Source of the DNA: Neobacillus ginsengisoli
GTDB lineage: Bacteria; Bacillota; Bacilli; Bacillales_B; DSM-18226
Direction: 5' to 3'
Length of the DNA stretch: 64,000 bases
Assembly (NCBI RefSeq): GCF_030813055.1
Contig: NZ_JAUSTW010000006.1
Coordinates: forward strand, 1 to 64,000
In this document: positions 1-8,222 of the stretch, in pieces
How positions within the stretch are numbered: position 1 is the stretch's first letter
Layout: the number at the start of each line of letters is the position of its first letter
The notes under the pieces: model-generated
What the model was told of the DNA's origin: nothing
Database searches by the model: none
Seen by the model: the letters and a program-made list of their open reading frames with translations, nothing else
Translations under genes and position numbers: made by a program

Positions 1-94
<94 letters not shown>

Positions 95-120
95 GCCCCA
101 TTTGTGGGGCTATTATTTTG
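95..120 (+). terminator. hairpin after 5S rRNA
   Basis: GCCCC-ATTTGT-GGGGC stem followed by TATTATTTTG. It could be a processing or attenuating hairpin between the 5S gene and the tRNAs, because the T-run is imperfect and the tRNAs appear to be co-transcribed. Confidence 0.5.
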
Positions 121-135
121 TCTGATTTTAAAGTT

Positions 136-210
136 GGCCCCTTGGTCAAGCGGTTAAGACACCTCCCTTTCACGGAGGTAACACGGGTTCGAGTCCCGTA
201 GGGGTCACCA
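136..210 (+). tRNA. tRNA-Glu (TTC)
   Basis: Full cloverleaf with acceptor GGCCCCT/AGGGGTC (one G-T pair), anticodon loop CTTTCAC giving anticodon TTC, T-arm GTTCGAGTC and an encoded CCA at 208-210. Confidence 0.97.
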
Positions 211-218
211 TTATATAT

Positions 219-294
219 GGAGGATTAGCTCAGCTGGGAGAGCATCTGCCTTACAAGCAGAGGGTCGGCGGTTCGATCCCGTCATCCTCCACCA
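219..294 (+). tRNA. tRNA-Val (TAC)
   Basis: Acceptor GGAGGAT paired with ATCCTCC, anticodon TAC in loop CTTACAA, T-loop TTCGATC, encoded CCA. Confidence 0.97.
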
Positions 295-299
295 TTTTT

Positions 300-375
<76 letters not shown>

Positions 376-385
376 TTTTGTTTTA

Positions 386-461
386 GAGCCATTAGCTCAG
401 TTGGTAGAGCATCTGACTTTTAATCAGAGGGTCGAAGGTTCGAGTCCTTCATGGCTCACCA
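386..461 (+). tRNA. tRNA-Lys (TTT)
   Basis: Acceptor GAGCCAT paired with ATGGCTC, anticodon TTT, T-loop TTCGAGT, encoded CCA. Confidence 0.97.
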
Positions 462-501
462 TTTTCTATCTAGATTTGTGTCCTATATGGGCCATTTATA
501 T

Positions 502-594
502 GGAGGAATACCCAAGTCCGGCTGAAGGGATCGGTCTTGAAAACCGACAGGCGGGTTAAACCGCGCGGGGGTTCGAATCCCTCTTCCTCCGCCA
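502..594 (+). tRNA. tRNA-Ser (TGA)
   Basis: Class II tRNA with a long variable arm (GGCGGGTTAAACCGCGC region), acceptor GGAGGAA with TTCCTCC, anticodon TGA in loop CTTGAAA, encoded CCA. Confidence 0.97.
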
Positions 595-645
595 TATTAT
601 TTGCTTTTTATCAATCATGTTTCTCTAAAACATGAAAAAATTAGT

Positions 646-669
646 TTTTTACCGTCGCGGGGTGGAGCA
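646..669 (+). repeat. upstream copy of a 24-bp direct repeat (truncated tRNA-fMet 5' end)
   Basis: The same 24 bases occur at 785-808. Each copy starts with TTTTTACCGT and continues through the first 14 nt of the initiator tRNA (CGCGGGGTGGAGCA); period 139 bp. In this copy the homology stops there and unrelated sequence follows, so it is a truncated duplicate. The 115 bp between the copies holds a possible hairpin (GTATCAATC near 702 and GATTGATAC near 737) and no convincing gene. Confidence 0.9.
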
Positions 670-794
670 ACGAGCGTTACTTCATCGAATGACTGCGAGT
701 TGTATCAATCGAACTGCTGCTTGAATAAGCTTACTGAGATTGATACAGTCCATACAAACTATGGGCATGAATTAAATAATGTACTTTTTACCGT

Positions 795-868
<74 letters not shown>

Positions 869-871
869 TTT

Positions 872-948
872 GGTCCGGTAGTTCAGTTGGTTAGAATGCC
901 TGCCTGTCACGCAGGAGGTCGCGGGTTCGAGTCCCGTCCGGACCGCCA
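872..948 (+). tRNA. tRNA-Asp (GTC)
   Basis: Acceptor GGTCCGG with CCGGACC, anticodon GTC in loop CTGTCAC, T-loop TTCGAGT, encoded CCA. Only 3 nt separate it from the initiator tRNA. Confidence 0.97.
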
Positions 949-954
949 TTTGTT

Positions 955-1027
955 GGCTCAGTAGCTCAGTCGGTAGAGCAAAGGACTGAAAATCCTTGTG
1001 TCGGCGGTTCGATTCCGTCCTGAGCCA
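955..1027 (+). tRNA. tRNA-Phe (GAA), CCA not encoded
   Basis: Acceptor GGCTCAG with CTGAGCC, anticodon GAA in loop CTGAAAA, T-loop TTCGATT. The discriminator A is followed by TCA rather than CCA. Confidence 0.96.
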
Positions 1028-1111
1028 TCATGATTAAAATTTTAGATCAAGGCAGAAAAAGGGTTCGATAACCTTCAGTGTAATTCGATTCCTACTACCA
1101 CTGTCGATTAT

Positions 1112-1188
1112 GGCGGTTGTGGCGAAGTGGTTAACGCATCGGATTGTGGTTCCGACATTCGTGGGTTCGATTCCCATCAGCCGCCCCA
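1112..1188 (+). tRNA. tRNA-His (GTG)
   Basis: Encoded G-1 at 1112 opposite C73, acceptor GCGGTTG with CAGCCGC, anticodon GTG, T-loop TTCGATT, encoded CCA. The 84 bp before it, after tRNA-Phe, has no recognisable tRNA. Confidence 0.96.
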
Positions 1189-1204
1189 ATAATTATTATA
1201 TTAA

Positions 1205-1279
1205 TGGGCTATAGCCAAGCGGTAAGGCATCGCACTTTGACTGCGACATGCGTTGGTTCAAATCCAGCTAGCCCAGCCA
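1205..1279 (+). tRNA. tRNA-Gln (TTG)
   Basis: Acceptor TGGGCTA with TAGCCCA, anticodon stem TCGCA/TGCGA around CTTTGAC (anticodon TTG), T-loop TTCAAAT, discriminator G and encoded CCA. Confidence 0.96.
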
Positions 1280-1299
1280 TATTTCTTTTTTTTTAAACT

Positions 1300-1373
1300 G
1301 CGGGTGTAGTTTACTGGTAAAACCTCAGCCTTCCAAGCTGATGTAGTGGGTTCGATTCCCATCACCCGCTCCA
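1300..1373 (+). tRNA. tRNA-Gly (TCC)
   Basis: Acceptor GCGGGTG with CACCCGC, anticodon TCC in loop CTTCCAA, T-loop TTCGATT, discriminator T and encoded CCA. Confidence 0.96.
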
Positions 1374-1383
1374 AAATTAAAAT

Positions 1384-1457
<74 letters not shown>

Positions 1458-1479
1458 TCAAAAACAATTAATTTATTGT

Positions 1480-1554
1480 TCCGCAGTAGCTCAGTGGTAG
1501 AGCTATCGGCTGTTAACCGATCGGTCGTAGGTTCGAGTCCTACCTGCGGAGCCA
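1480..1554 (+). tRNA. tRNA-Asn (GTT)
   Basis: Acceptor TCCGCAG with CTGCGGA, anticodon GTT in loop CTGTTAA, T-loop TTCGAGT, discriminator G, encoded CCA. It is the last tRNA of the cluster. Confidence 0.97.
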
Positions 1555-1683
1555 TTTTATATGTAGGATTATATAAATCATATGGAATGGTATTACAATC
1601 ATTTAAAGAATCTATTAGGCACCTATGAAAGTTACTAACTGGTTCATTACAAAGGTGCATACAATTAAATCAGAATATAAAAA

Positions 1684-1720
1684 ACACGATATTTCATAGT
1701 TGAAATCTCGTGTTTTTTTT
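1684..1720 (+). terminator. terminator of the rRNA-tRNA operon
   Basis: Stem ACACGATATTTCA / TGAAATCTCGTGT with one mismatch and a 4-nt loop, followed by eight T. It lies 130 bp after the last tRNA. The rest of 1555-1992 shows no gene, only AT-rich sequence. Confidence 0.85.
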
Positions 1721-1992
1721 GTTGATACATCAAGTTTAAAAACAATTTCTTTTGTTTTTCCAAGGTATTTATCCTTTCGGAGTTTACCTCCAATAAATTT
1801 TTGATTTCTAATAAAGGAATGTCTAATTCTTTGTAGAAAAGTATTCCTTGTAATCTCTTTAGTTCATTCCAGCCGTAGTTCCGATAGCCTTCCTTACTTA
1901 TTTCATAACAAAGTTGCCGTTAAGGTAATTAAAATTTAAACTTAAAGGAAATAATCTATATTCCAGCTTTTAAGAGATAAGGAGAAATAAAT

Positions 1993-2742
1993 TTGGATAG
2001 AAACAGATTTTCAGCGATCGCCCATTGCAATCATGCATTTAGTAATCCAATCAGTGAAGAAAAGATCATGAAAATGATCCGAATCGTAGCACCTAAGCCG
2101 CAAGATAAAGCAATTGATATTGGAGCAGGAAAATGTGAACTGCTGATTCGCCTGATAGAGAACTATAAAATGTCAGCTACTGCGATCGAATTGTATGACG
2201 GTGCAATCGAGGAAGCGAAGAAGCGAGCCAGTAACAGAATCCCCGAGGGCAGTATTGAGTTTATTGTGGATGATGCCAAGCAGGCAGTTGAGAAATGTGA
2301 ACAAGAAGGATATGATTTCGGAATTTGTATCGGGTCAACCCACGCTTTGGGCGGGCTGGAAACTACATTGCAGACGCTGAAGGGTCTCGTAAAGAAAAAT
2401 GGGTTCATTATTATCGGGGAGGGCTACTGGAAGCAGCCTCCAAGTGCTGAATATTTACAGGCACTTGGAGGAGCGGATGAGTCTGAATGTAAAAGTCATG
2501 CGGAGACTGTAAAAGCAGGTGAGGAATTAGGTTTAATCCCTCTTTGGTCCTATGTGGCAAACGAGGATGATTGGGATGAATATGAATGGCTCTATTCCTT
2601 ATCTATTGAAAATTATTGTCATAAAAATTCCGAAGACCCGGATTGTGAAGCGATGCTGCAGCGAATCCGGACATGGCGACAAACCTATTTGAAATGGGGC
2701 AGGGATACATTGGGATTTGGCCTGTATTTGTTTCGAAACTAA
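1993..2742 (+). CDS. class I SAM-dependent methyltransferase
   Basis: A 249-residue soluble protein of the class I methyltransferase fold. Motif I is visible as AIDIGAGKC (about residues 40-48), followed by an acidic strand end (TAIELYD, near 71) and a post-I region with IEFIVDDAKQA (near 92). Motif IV is probably DFGICIGSTHALGG near 109-122. The substrate cannot be named from sequence. It starts with TTG, supported by AAGGAG 9 nt upstream. It stands alone after the tRNA terminator, followed 78 bp later by a histidine phosphatase gene on the same strand, which may be co-transcribed. Fold assignment is firm, role unknown. Confidence 0.85.
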   Translation: MDRNRFSAIAHCNHAFSNPISEEKIMKMIRIVAPKPQDKAIDIGAGKCELLIRLIENYKMSATAIELYDGAIEEAKKRASNRIPEGSIEFIVDDAKQAVEKCEQEGYDFGICIGSTHALGGLETTLQTLKGLVKKNGFIIIGEGYWKQPPSAEYLQALGGADESECKSHAETVKAGEELGLIPLWSYVANEDDWDEYEWLYSLSIENYCHKNSEDPDCEAMLQRIRTWRQTYLKWGRDTLGFGLYLFRN

Positions 2743-2820
2743 GTTTGCGGCCTGCTGATTTAAAGTGATCAATAAGAAGCTAGTTAAAGGAAAATAGATG
2801 ATATCAAGGGGTGGAGAGAT

Positions 2821-3453
2821 TTGAACATTTACGTTATCCGACACGGGGAATCGGAGCATAATATTGATCGGACAGTGATGGCGCATACCCATGATTCTAA
2901 GCATAGTTTGACAGAACTCGGTCAAAGCCAGGCACTGAAAACGGCTGAATTTCTCAAAAACAGTCTAAATGAAAAGACTGTTTTATATACTTCACCGTAT
3001 TTGCGAACGATTCAAACGGCGAAGGCGATTCATTCCTTTCTTCCGGAGCAGGTTCCTTTTTACGAAAACCCGCTTATAAGAGAGTGGGAGCTGGGAAATC
3101 TTTATGATTTTAACAATCGCACCCCTGAGGCAAAAAAGGAATTTAAAGCAGCGGGCCAATTTTATTTTCGCTATCAAAACGGAGAATCACTGGCCGATGT
3201 GTACTTGCGTGCGACCATGTTTATTAATACCGTAATAGAACGAGTAAAGCAGCAGCAGCGGTATGAAAATGTCGTGATTGTTACCCACGCTGCATTTATT
3301 CAAATGCTGCTAACCTTCCTAATGAACTGGCCTGTTGAGGATTTGGCCAATTTTAAACCTGTAGAAAATGCATCCGTCATCAAAATTTTTGAAGCAGATG
3401 GTGATTACCAGTTTGAAAAGATTTTTGTACCGAACGTCAACTTATCAATTTAA
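2821..3453 (+). CDS. histidine phosphatase family protein (phosphoglycerate mutase-like)
   Basis: A 210-residue cytosolic histidine phosphatase. The catalytic RHGE motif is at residues 7-10, with a second catalytic His in VIVTHAAF near 156 and an acidic residue in REWELGNL near 90. Members remove or transfer phosphate through a phosphohistidine intermediate; many Bacillus paralogues are broad phosphatases, so true glycolytic mutase activity should not be assumed. It starts with TTG after a GGGGTGGAGAG ribosome site. A weak hairpin with TTTTTTAT follows the stop. Confidence 0.88.
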   Translation: MNIYVIRHGESEHNIDRTVMAHTHDSKHSLTELGQSQALKTAEFLKNSLNEKTVLYTSPYLRTIQTAKAIHSFLPEQVPFYENPLIREWELGNLYDFNNRTPEAKKEFKAAGQFYFRYQNGESLADVYLRATMFINTVIERVKQQQRYENVVIVTHAAFIQMLLTFLMNWPVEDLANFKPVENASVIKIFEADGDYQFEKIFVPNVNLSI

Positions 3454-3462
3454 TTGAGTAGA

Positions 3463-3496
3463 ACCGTTTCATTTGTAAATGAGGTTTTTTATATGG
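3463..3496 (+). terminator. weak terminator after the phosphatase gene
   Basis: AACC..TCATTT-GTA-AATGA..GGTT interrupted stem followed by TTTTTTAT. Confidence 0.5.
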
Positions 3497-3600
3497 CCAA
3501 TCATTTCAAAGTCTCTTTTTTTACTAAAAAGAAGTAGAATAATAATAGAAATACATGAAGCAGATCATTAAATTTTTTGATTAATGGAGGAAATGCAATT

Positions 3601-3942
3601 TTGTCTAATTTGCCCAATTGTCCAAAATGTAATTCAGAATATACTTATGAAGATGGTAGTCTTTTTGTTTGCCCGGAATGTGCTTATGAATGGAATTTAG
3701 AATTAGAAACCGAAAATAGGGAAGATCAAAAGATTATCAAAGATGCAAATGGAAATGTCTTAAACCATGGTGATACGGTAACAGTAATTAAAGACCTTAA
3801 AGTAAAAGGAAGTTCATCAGTTTTAAAAGTAGGTACAAAAGTTAAAAATATACGTTTAGTTGATGGGGATCATGATATTGATTGCAAAATTGATGGTTTT
3901 GGAGCAATGAAATTAAAGTCTGAATTTGTTAAAAAGGTATAA
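3601..3942 (+). CDS. yjdM: zinc ribbon protein of the YjdM (PhnA) family
   Basis: A 113-residue protein. Two CxxC pairs at the N-terminus (C7/C10 and C24/C27) form a zinc ribbon, followed by the compact beta-barrel domain with the family signature [23 protein letters not shown] in two parts from residue 46. The family was once linked to phosphonate metabolism (PhnA) but its cellular role is not established. The TTG at 3601 is chosen over the TTG at 3577 because GGAGG lies 10 nt before it and the protein then starts [10 protein letters not shown], as family members do. It is monocistronic. Confidence 0.92.
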   Translation: MSNLPNCPKCNSEYTYEDGSLFVCPECAYEWNLELETENREDQKIIKDANGNVLNHGDTVTVIKDLKVKGSSSVLKVGTKVKNIRLVDGDHDIDCKIDGFGAMKLKSEFVKKV

Positions 3943-4049
3943 ATGCGGTTTATGCAATAGAACCTAATTGATTTTATTGTGAATAAAAAATTAAAACAAT
4001 TGTAGTGGTGGTCACTTCACTATGGGGCACCGACTGTAATATAGAATTA

Positions 4050-4078
4050 GCTTGGCATTAAGCCTTGCTTTTTTTATT
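4050..4078 (+). terminator. possible terminator after yjdM
   Basis: AGCTTGGC-ATTAA-GCCTTGCT stem with two mismatches, followed by TTTTTTATTTA. Confidence 0.35.
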
Positions 4079-4144
4079 TATTTGGATTTAATTGTGTTAA
4101 TTTTGAAAATAGTAATTTAATAGATAGGATAATAAGGATAAATT

Positions 4145-4430
4145 GATAAAGGGGAAGCTATTCAACAAGATGCCAAGCTTAATCCCGGAGAAATTTTAGA
4201 TGCTCCCTTTACGGATACCGGATGGACTCAACTCTTTACGTCGGCAGTTGGACTGATCACGGAAGTGGGCGGAAGGATGACTCATGGTTCGGTAGTTGCC
4301 CTTAGAATACGGCATTCCCGCTGTTGTTGGTATCGAAAAAGCGACGGAAATGATTAAAAACGGTGCAAATATCCGGGTGGATGGAACCAATGGATTCGTG
4401 CAACTATTGGACGGTGATTCCCGAAAGTAA
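4145..4430 (+). pseudogene. fragment of a PEP synthase / PPDK-type phosphohistidine domain, frameshifted
   Basis: Translation gives the C-terminal swivelling domain of the PEP-synthase/rifampicin-phosphotransferase family. LNPGEILDAPFTDTGWTQLF leads to LITEVGGRMTHGSVVA, where the His of THGS is the phosphorylated residue. A frame change at about 4301-4305 then gives EYGIPAVVGIEKATEMI and IRVDGTNGFVQLLD, ending at TAA 4428-4430. Nothing in frame precedes 4145 (stop at 4139) and no ATP-grasp domain is present, so this is a remnant. A further short coding-like piece (KGGAYVNNEFFK, about 4456-4491) follows in another frame. Confidence 0.9.
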
Positions 4431-4507
4431 ATTACGTCCAAGGCATCATTAGAAAAGGCGGAGCATATGTAAATAACGAATTTTTTAAGTAACTTTGAGC
4501 GATGTGC

Positions 4508-4536
4508 CTCTATCCTGAGATAGAGACTTTTGTTTT
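4508..4536 (+). terminator. terminator after the PEP-synthase remnant
   Basis: Perfect CTCTATC-CTGA-GATAGAG stem followed by ACTTTTGTTTT. It probably served the lost gene. Confidence 0.65.
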
Positions 4537-4716
4537 AGAATTCTATCCGGGGATAGTCGATTCATAGAATAAGAAGAGGTAAGATAATAAACATCCAGTG
4601 TAGAGGGAACTTCGAGAATCACCGGAAAGTGAATATGGTTAGTGAATTTTAGGTTAATAGTTTAGGGGGAAATTCAAGGACTTTTTGTTTTTTATTTAAA
4701 AAAGGGAGGAACACTC

Positions 4717-5265
4717 ATGCATCAAACATCTTACTCGGTTTTCATTATTGCAGCTCTTATTCTTTTTAGTATTTATAGGCGTGTCCGCCGAAACATAGGA
4801 TGGCAACAGTTAAGTCAAGGAAAAATATGGTTTAGGACTGTCCTTTTAGTTATTATTGGGCTGTTATTCTTGGGAGAGGGAATTTTCCACCCCATAAGCT
4901 TAATCTCAGATGTAGTGGGAATTATTATTGGTATCATTCTTGCCTATTACAGTGCGGGTATGACGCGTTTCGAACAAAGGGATGGAGGCTTGTACTACCG
5001 CCCGAACACCTGGATTGGCAGCATTGTAACGGTCATTTTCCTTGCCCGCCTTGGTTATCGCATTTATGGAATATACACACAGGGATCATTGGGTGGAGTA
5101 AAAACAGACCAAACCAGCGGGTGGCAAAATATGGGTTACACTGCCGGTAATTCCTGGACATCCGGACTGATGCTTATTATGTTTGCGTATTATGTTATTT
5201 ATTTCATCATCTTATTACGAAAGCAAAAACACCTATCACATTCAGGAGATAAATTCTCTGACTAA
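4717..5265 (+). CDS. four-helix membrane protein (DUF1453/CcdC-like)
   Basis: A 182-residue integral membrane protein with hydrophobic segments near residues 5-20, 38-50, 62-82, 104-118 and 148-165. The central RPNTWIGSIVTVIFLARLGYRIY stretch (split here for length: RPNTWIG, then IVTVIFLARLGYRIY) resembles the DUF1453/CcdC family of Bacillus, whose role in c-type cytochrome biogenesis is only suggested by name. No catalytic motif is seen. GGGAGGA sits 8 nt before the ATG. It is a single gene closed by a strong terminator. Topology is confident; family assignment is moderate. Confidence 0.7.
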   Translation: MHQTSYSVFIIAALILFSIYRRVRRNIGWQQLSQGKIWFRTVLLVIIGLLFLGEGIFHPISLISDVVGIIIGIILAYYSAGMTRFEQRDGGLYYRPNTWIGSIVTVIFLARLGYRIYGIYTQGSLGGVKTDQTSGWQNMGYTAGNSWTSGLMLIMFAYYVIYFIILLRKQKHLSHSGDKFSD

Positions 5266-5312
5266 CAGCACTAAGGTTTGATCTATGGTAAATAAATTGA
5301 ATAACGTGTAGA

Positions 5313-5350
5313 AGAGCAAGAATCCAATGATTCTTGCTCTTTATTATTTT
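5313..5350 (+). terminator. strong terminator of the membrane-protein gene
   Basis: Perfect 12-bp stem AGAGCAAGAATC/GATTCTTGCTCT with loop CAAT and TTATTATTTT tail. Confidence 0.9.
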
Positions 5351-5456
5351 TATATATCAATTAGAACTTTGAGTAAGGTCCAGATTAGCACAATTGGTTT
5401 ATCCAGTAGCCGAGATTTCTTCAGTTGCAGAAAAACATCAATCTAATTAAGATTAA

Positions 5457-5500
5457 CGGCGCTGTCCCATTAAGGGAAAGCGCCGGATATGTTTTTTATT
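5457..5500 (+). terminator. second hairpin with T-run
   Basis: CGGCGCT/AGCGCCG plus TCCC/GGGA stem with one G-A mismatch, then TGTTTTTTATT. The T-run is on the + side although the next gene is on the - strand, so it would stop read-through toward 5552. Confidence 0.6.
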
Positions 5501-5551
5501 AAGGCTATTTTCTAATGCAAAAAGCCACAATCTTTTAGAAATGAGCCTATA

Positions 5552-6394
5552 TTAAAAGTCAAAATTGTCCGGGTCCGGTCCCACACGATGATTTTCATTC
5601 AGCCCATCAATTTGCACCATTTCTTCTTTCGTTAACTCGAAATCAAATACGGTTGAATTCTCAATGATGCGATGTTCTTTCGTTGATTTTGGAATGGTTA
5701 CTACCCCTTTTTGTAAATCCCATCGTAAAATAACTTGAGCAATGGATTTGTTATACTTATTGGCGATTTCTTGGAGAACAGGGTTATCTAATAATTGCCC
5801 TTGCATTAAAGGTGACCAAGCCTCTAACTGAATTCCATGCTGTTGACAAAAGGCTTGAAGCTCCTTCTGGGTTAAACGCGGATGGTATTCAACTTGATTT
5901 ACCATTGGTTTAATTTCGGCATCCTTCATTACATCTTCCAAATGGTGGATTTGGAAATTACTAACCCCAATTGCTTTTACTTTTCCTTCTTTATAAAGAG
6001 TCTCCAATGCCCGCCATGCCTCTTTGTATTTACCTGCAACCGGCCAATGAATAAGGTATAAATCCAAATAATCAAGTCCCAGTTTCGTTAAGCTGGTTTC
6101 ATATGCTGCTAACGTTGATTCATACCCTAGGTCAGCATTCCAAACCTTCGAAGTCACAAATAAATCCTCTCTTGAGATTCCCGCTTCTTTTATCCCTTCG
6201 CGAATTGCTTGGCCTACTCCTTCTTCATTTTCATAGATCGCGGCTGTATCAATACTTCGATACCCGTTTTTTATCGCGAATTTAACAGCATTCACCAGTT
6301 CAGGGCCTTCCTCTACTTTAAATACCCCGATACCAAACCAAGGCATTTTTATCCCATTACTTAATACAGTTGTAGCTTGTAAGTTGTTTATCAT
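5552..6394 (-). CDS. aldo/keto reductase (YvgN/YtbE type)
   Basis: A 280-residue NADPH-dependent aldo/keto reductase of the AKR5-like group that reduces glyoxals and other reactive carbonyls. The catalytic tetrad is visible: D49, Y54 (IDTAAIYENE), K83 (VTSKVWN) and H116 (LYLIHWP). The NADP-binding IPKSTKEHRI segment is near the C-terminus. The ATG at 6394 is preferred to an upstream in-frame start because GGAGGAG precedes it by 8 nt. It lies 20 bp after the MFS exporter gene on the same strand, so the two form an operon, probably controlled by the divergent HxlR regulator. Confidence 0.93.
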   Translation of the reverse strand: MINNLQATTVLSNGIKMPWFGIGVFKVEEGPELVNAVKFAIKNGYRSIDTAAIYENEEGVGQAIREGIKEAGISREDLFVTSKVWNADLGYESTLAAYETSLTKLGLDYLDLYLIHWPVAGKYKEAWRALETLYKEGKVKAIGVSNFQIHHLEDVMKDAEIKPMVNQVEYHPRLTQKELQAFCQQHGIQLEAWSPLMQGQLLDNPVLQEIANKYNKSIAQVILRWDLQKGVVTIPKSTKEHRIIENSTVFDFELTKEEMVQIDGLNENHRVGPDPDNFDF

Positions 6395-6414
6395 GATTAA
6401 TCTCCTCCATTTGT

Positions 6415-7629
6415 TTAAGAACATTTTTGTGATAAAATTCTAACTTTTTGTTGGTCTTTACGCTCAAGGACCCGACTCCAGCCTGTAAGGATGACTGCTC
6501 CTAAAACCATTAAAGCTCCTATCCAAGTAGTGTGAATCAGTCCGATTGAATTTGCAATCATACCGCCTAGGTAGGATCCAATGGCAATTCCTGCGTTAAA
6601 TGCCGCAATATTGATAGCTGAAGCCACATCTACGGCAGCCGGTACAAACCGCTCCGCTAACATGACCACATATAATTGTAATCCGGGCACATTCATAAAA
6701 GCCAACAGCCCCATTAGGAAAATGGTCATCAGTCCTGCCGTTTTATATGGCGCCGTAAACATCAATGTAAAAAGGACAACTGCTTGGACAATAAACATAT
6801 AAAATAATGCCCTCATCGGATTTTGATTCGACAGCTTGCCGCCTGCCATGTTACCAATCGCTATGGCAATTCCGTATACGAGCAGGATCAAAGCAACAGT
6901 TCCCTCTTTAAATCCGGTTATGTCCTGCAGGATTGGAGATAGATAAGTAAAGACAACGAAGGTACCCCCATACCCCAATGCGGTAATCGTAAATAAAAGT
7001 AACAAGCGGCCATTTGTGATTAATCTAAACTGATTACGAAACGTAGTCCTGGTTCCTTTTTGCAGATCAGCAGGGACTAGGAAACTATTCGCAATAAAAG
7101 CAATAACCCCGATTGCTATGATGAGGACAAATGCGGTTCTCCAGCCGAATTGTTGTCCAATGAAAGTTCCAATCGGTACACCGGTAATCGTAGCTACCGT
7201 AAGACCTGAAAACATAATGGATATGGCACTGGCTCTGCGATTTTCCGGTACTAAGTCAGCAGCGATCGTAGAGCCGATTGACATAAAGACACCATGTGAA
7301 AAAGCAGAAATCACCCGCGCTGCAAGTAAGACGCCAATGCTTGCTGCCCCCGCAGCAAGACTATTCCCGATAATGAAAACAATCATAATCCAGAGTAATA
7401 AAGTTTTACGGTTCATACCGGAAGTGATTGATGTCAGGATAGGCGCTCCAAATGCGACTCCCAAGGCATATAAGGATACGGTTAAGCCGGCTGTCGTAAC
7501 TGATATTTGTAAATCCTTAGCTATTAAAGGTAATAACCCTACACTAATAAATTCTGTCGTTCCGATTGCAAATGCACTCATGGCTAATGCCAGCAAGGCG
7601 AATGTACTTCGTTTTTTATCGCTAGTCAT
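6415..7629 (-). CDS. MFS transporter, DHA1 family (sugar/drug efflux type)
   Basis: A 404-residue, 12-helix major facilitator. The N-terminus AFAIGTTEFISVGLLPLIA is the hallmark of the AraJ/YdhP/PbuE-like DHA1 exporters, and motif A-like RKTLLLW follows helix 2 in the sequence GMNRKTLLLW. ATG 7629 is chosen because GGAGGAGG lies 4-5 nt before it; an 18-residue longer version lacks a good site. It is the first gene of a two-gene operon with the aldo/keto reductase, divergent from an HxlR gene. The pairing suggests export linked to carbonyl or electrophile stress, which is an inference. Confidence 0.92.
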   Translation of the reverse strand: MTSDKKRSTFALLALAMSAFAIGTTEFISVGLLPLIAKDLQISVTTAGLTVSLYALGVAFGAPILTSITSGMNRKTLLLWIMIVFIIGNSLAAGAASIGVLLAARVISAFSHGVFMSIGSTIAADLVPENRRASAISIMFSGLTVATITGVPIGTFIGQQFGWRTAFVLIIAIGVIAFIANSFLVPADLQKGTRTTFRNQFRLITNGRLLLLFTITALGYGGTFVVFTYLSPILQDITGFKEGTVALILLVYGIAIAIGNMAGGKLSNQNPMRALFYMFIVQAVVLFTLMFTAPYKTAGLMTIFLMGLLAFMNVPGLQLYVVMLAERFVPAAVDVASAINIAAFNAGIAIGSYLGGMIANSIGLIHTTWIGALMVLGAVILTGWSRVLERKDQQKVRILSQKCS

Positions 7630-7728
7630 ATTTCCTCCTCCTAGATGATTGTGATATATAAAAATAAATACGTATAAATTCAACCGGCAAATGCTATTAT
7701 GAGATATATAGGAATATAAGAAAAGTAC

Positions 7729-7784
7729 GCACTTATAAGTGCTATAGATACTTAAAAGTGTGATAGGTACTTTTTGGTACCTAT
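7729..7784. promoter_or_regulatory. three palindromes spaced 19 bp between MFS and HxlR genes
   Basis: GCACTTATAAGTGC (perfect, 7729-7742), ATACTTAAAAGTGT (core 7750-7759) and ATAGGTAC-N6-GTACCTAT (7763-7784, perfect arms). Their centres at 7735.5, 7754.5 and 7773.5 are exactly 19 bp apart. The last ends 20 bp before the HxlR start. The likely binder is the HxlR-family protein, whose relatives bind inverted repeats at divergent promoters. Confidence 0.75.
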
Positions 7785-7803
7785 TGATTTGGAGGAAAAA
7801 GAT

Positions 7804-8175
7804 ATGAAGAAAAAGAAATACAATATATCAGTAGAAGCGACCTTGGAGGTTATCGGCGGAAAGTGGAAGTGCGTGATTTTATGCCATTTAACACACGGAA
7901 AAAAACGTACAAGTGAATTAAAACGGCTTATGCCGGATATCACGCAAAAGATGTTAACCCAGCAATTAAGGGAATTAGAAGAAGACGGAGTCATTAATAG
8001 AATTGTCTATAATCAAATTCCGCCAAAGGTGGAATATGAGCTCAGTGAATATGGATGGAGCCTGCAAGGAATTTTAGATTCTCTTTGTGCCTGGGGAGAA
8101 AAACATATTACGAGAGTATACGGGGATAAATTTTCAGTCTTAGAAGAAAACGTATTAAATGATCATTTGAAGTAA
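7804..8175 (+). CDS. HxlR-family transcriptional regulator
   Basis: A 123-residue winged-helix DNA-binding protein. The HxlR signature is clear: VEATLEVIGGKWKCVILCHL at residues 10-29, then SELKRLMPDITQKMLTQQL, the recognition helix, and the wing VEYELSEYG. A single Cys (C28 in KCVILC region, with a second at about C24) could be a thiol sensor as in YodB/HypR relatives, but this is unproven. ATG 7804 follows GGAGG by 7 nt. It is transcribed divergently from the exporter/reductase operon and probably controls it and itself through the three palindromes. Confidence 0.92.
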   Translation: MKKKKYNISVEATLEVIGGKWKCVILCHLTHGKKRTSELKRLMPDITQKMLTQQLRELEEDGVINRIVYNQIPPKVEYELSEYGWSLQGILDSLCAWGEKHITRVYGDKFSVLEENVLNDHLK

Positions 8176-8222
8176 TCCATGCTAGGATGTAATCTAAATA
8201 TAAAAACGAAGGAGTTTACAAG

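Noticed and set aside
1031..1111. tRNA-like text (GGTTCGAT, AATTCGATTCC) between tRNA-Phe and tRNA-His
   Set aside because: No cloverleaf or anticodon stem can be drawn; at best a decayed tRNA, not supported enough to list.
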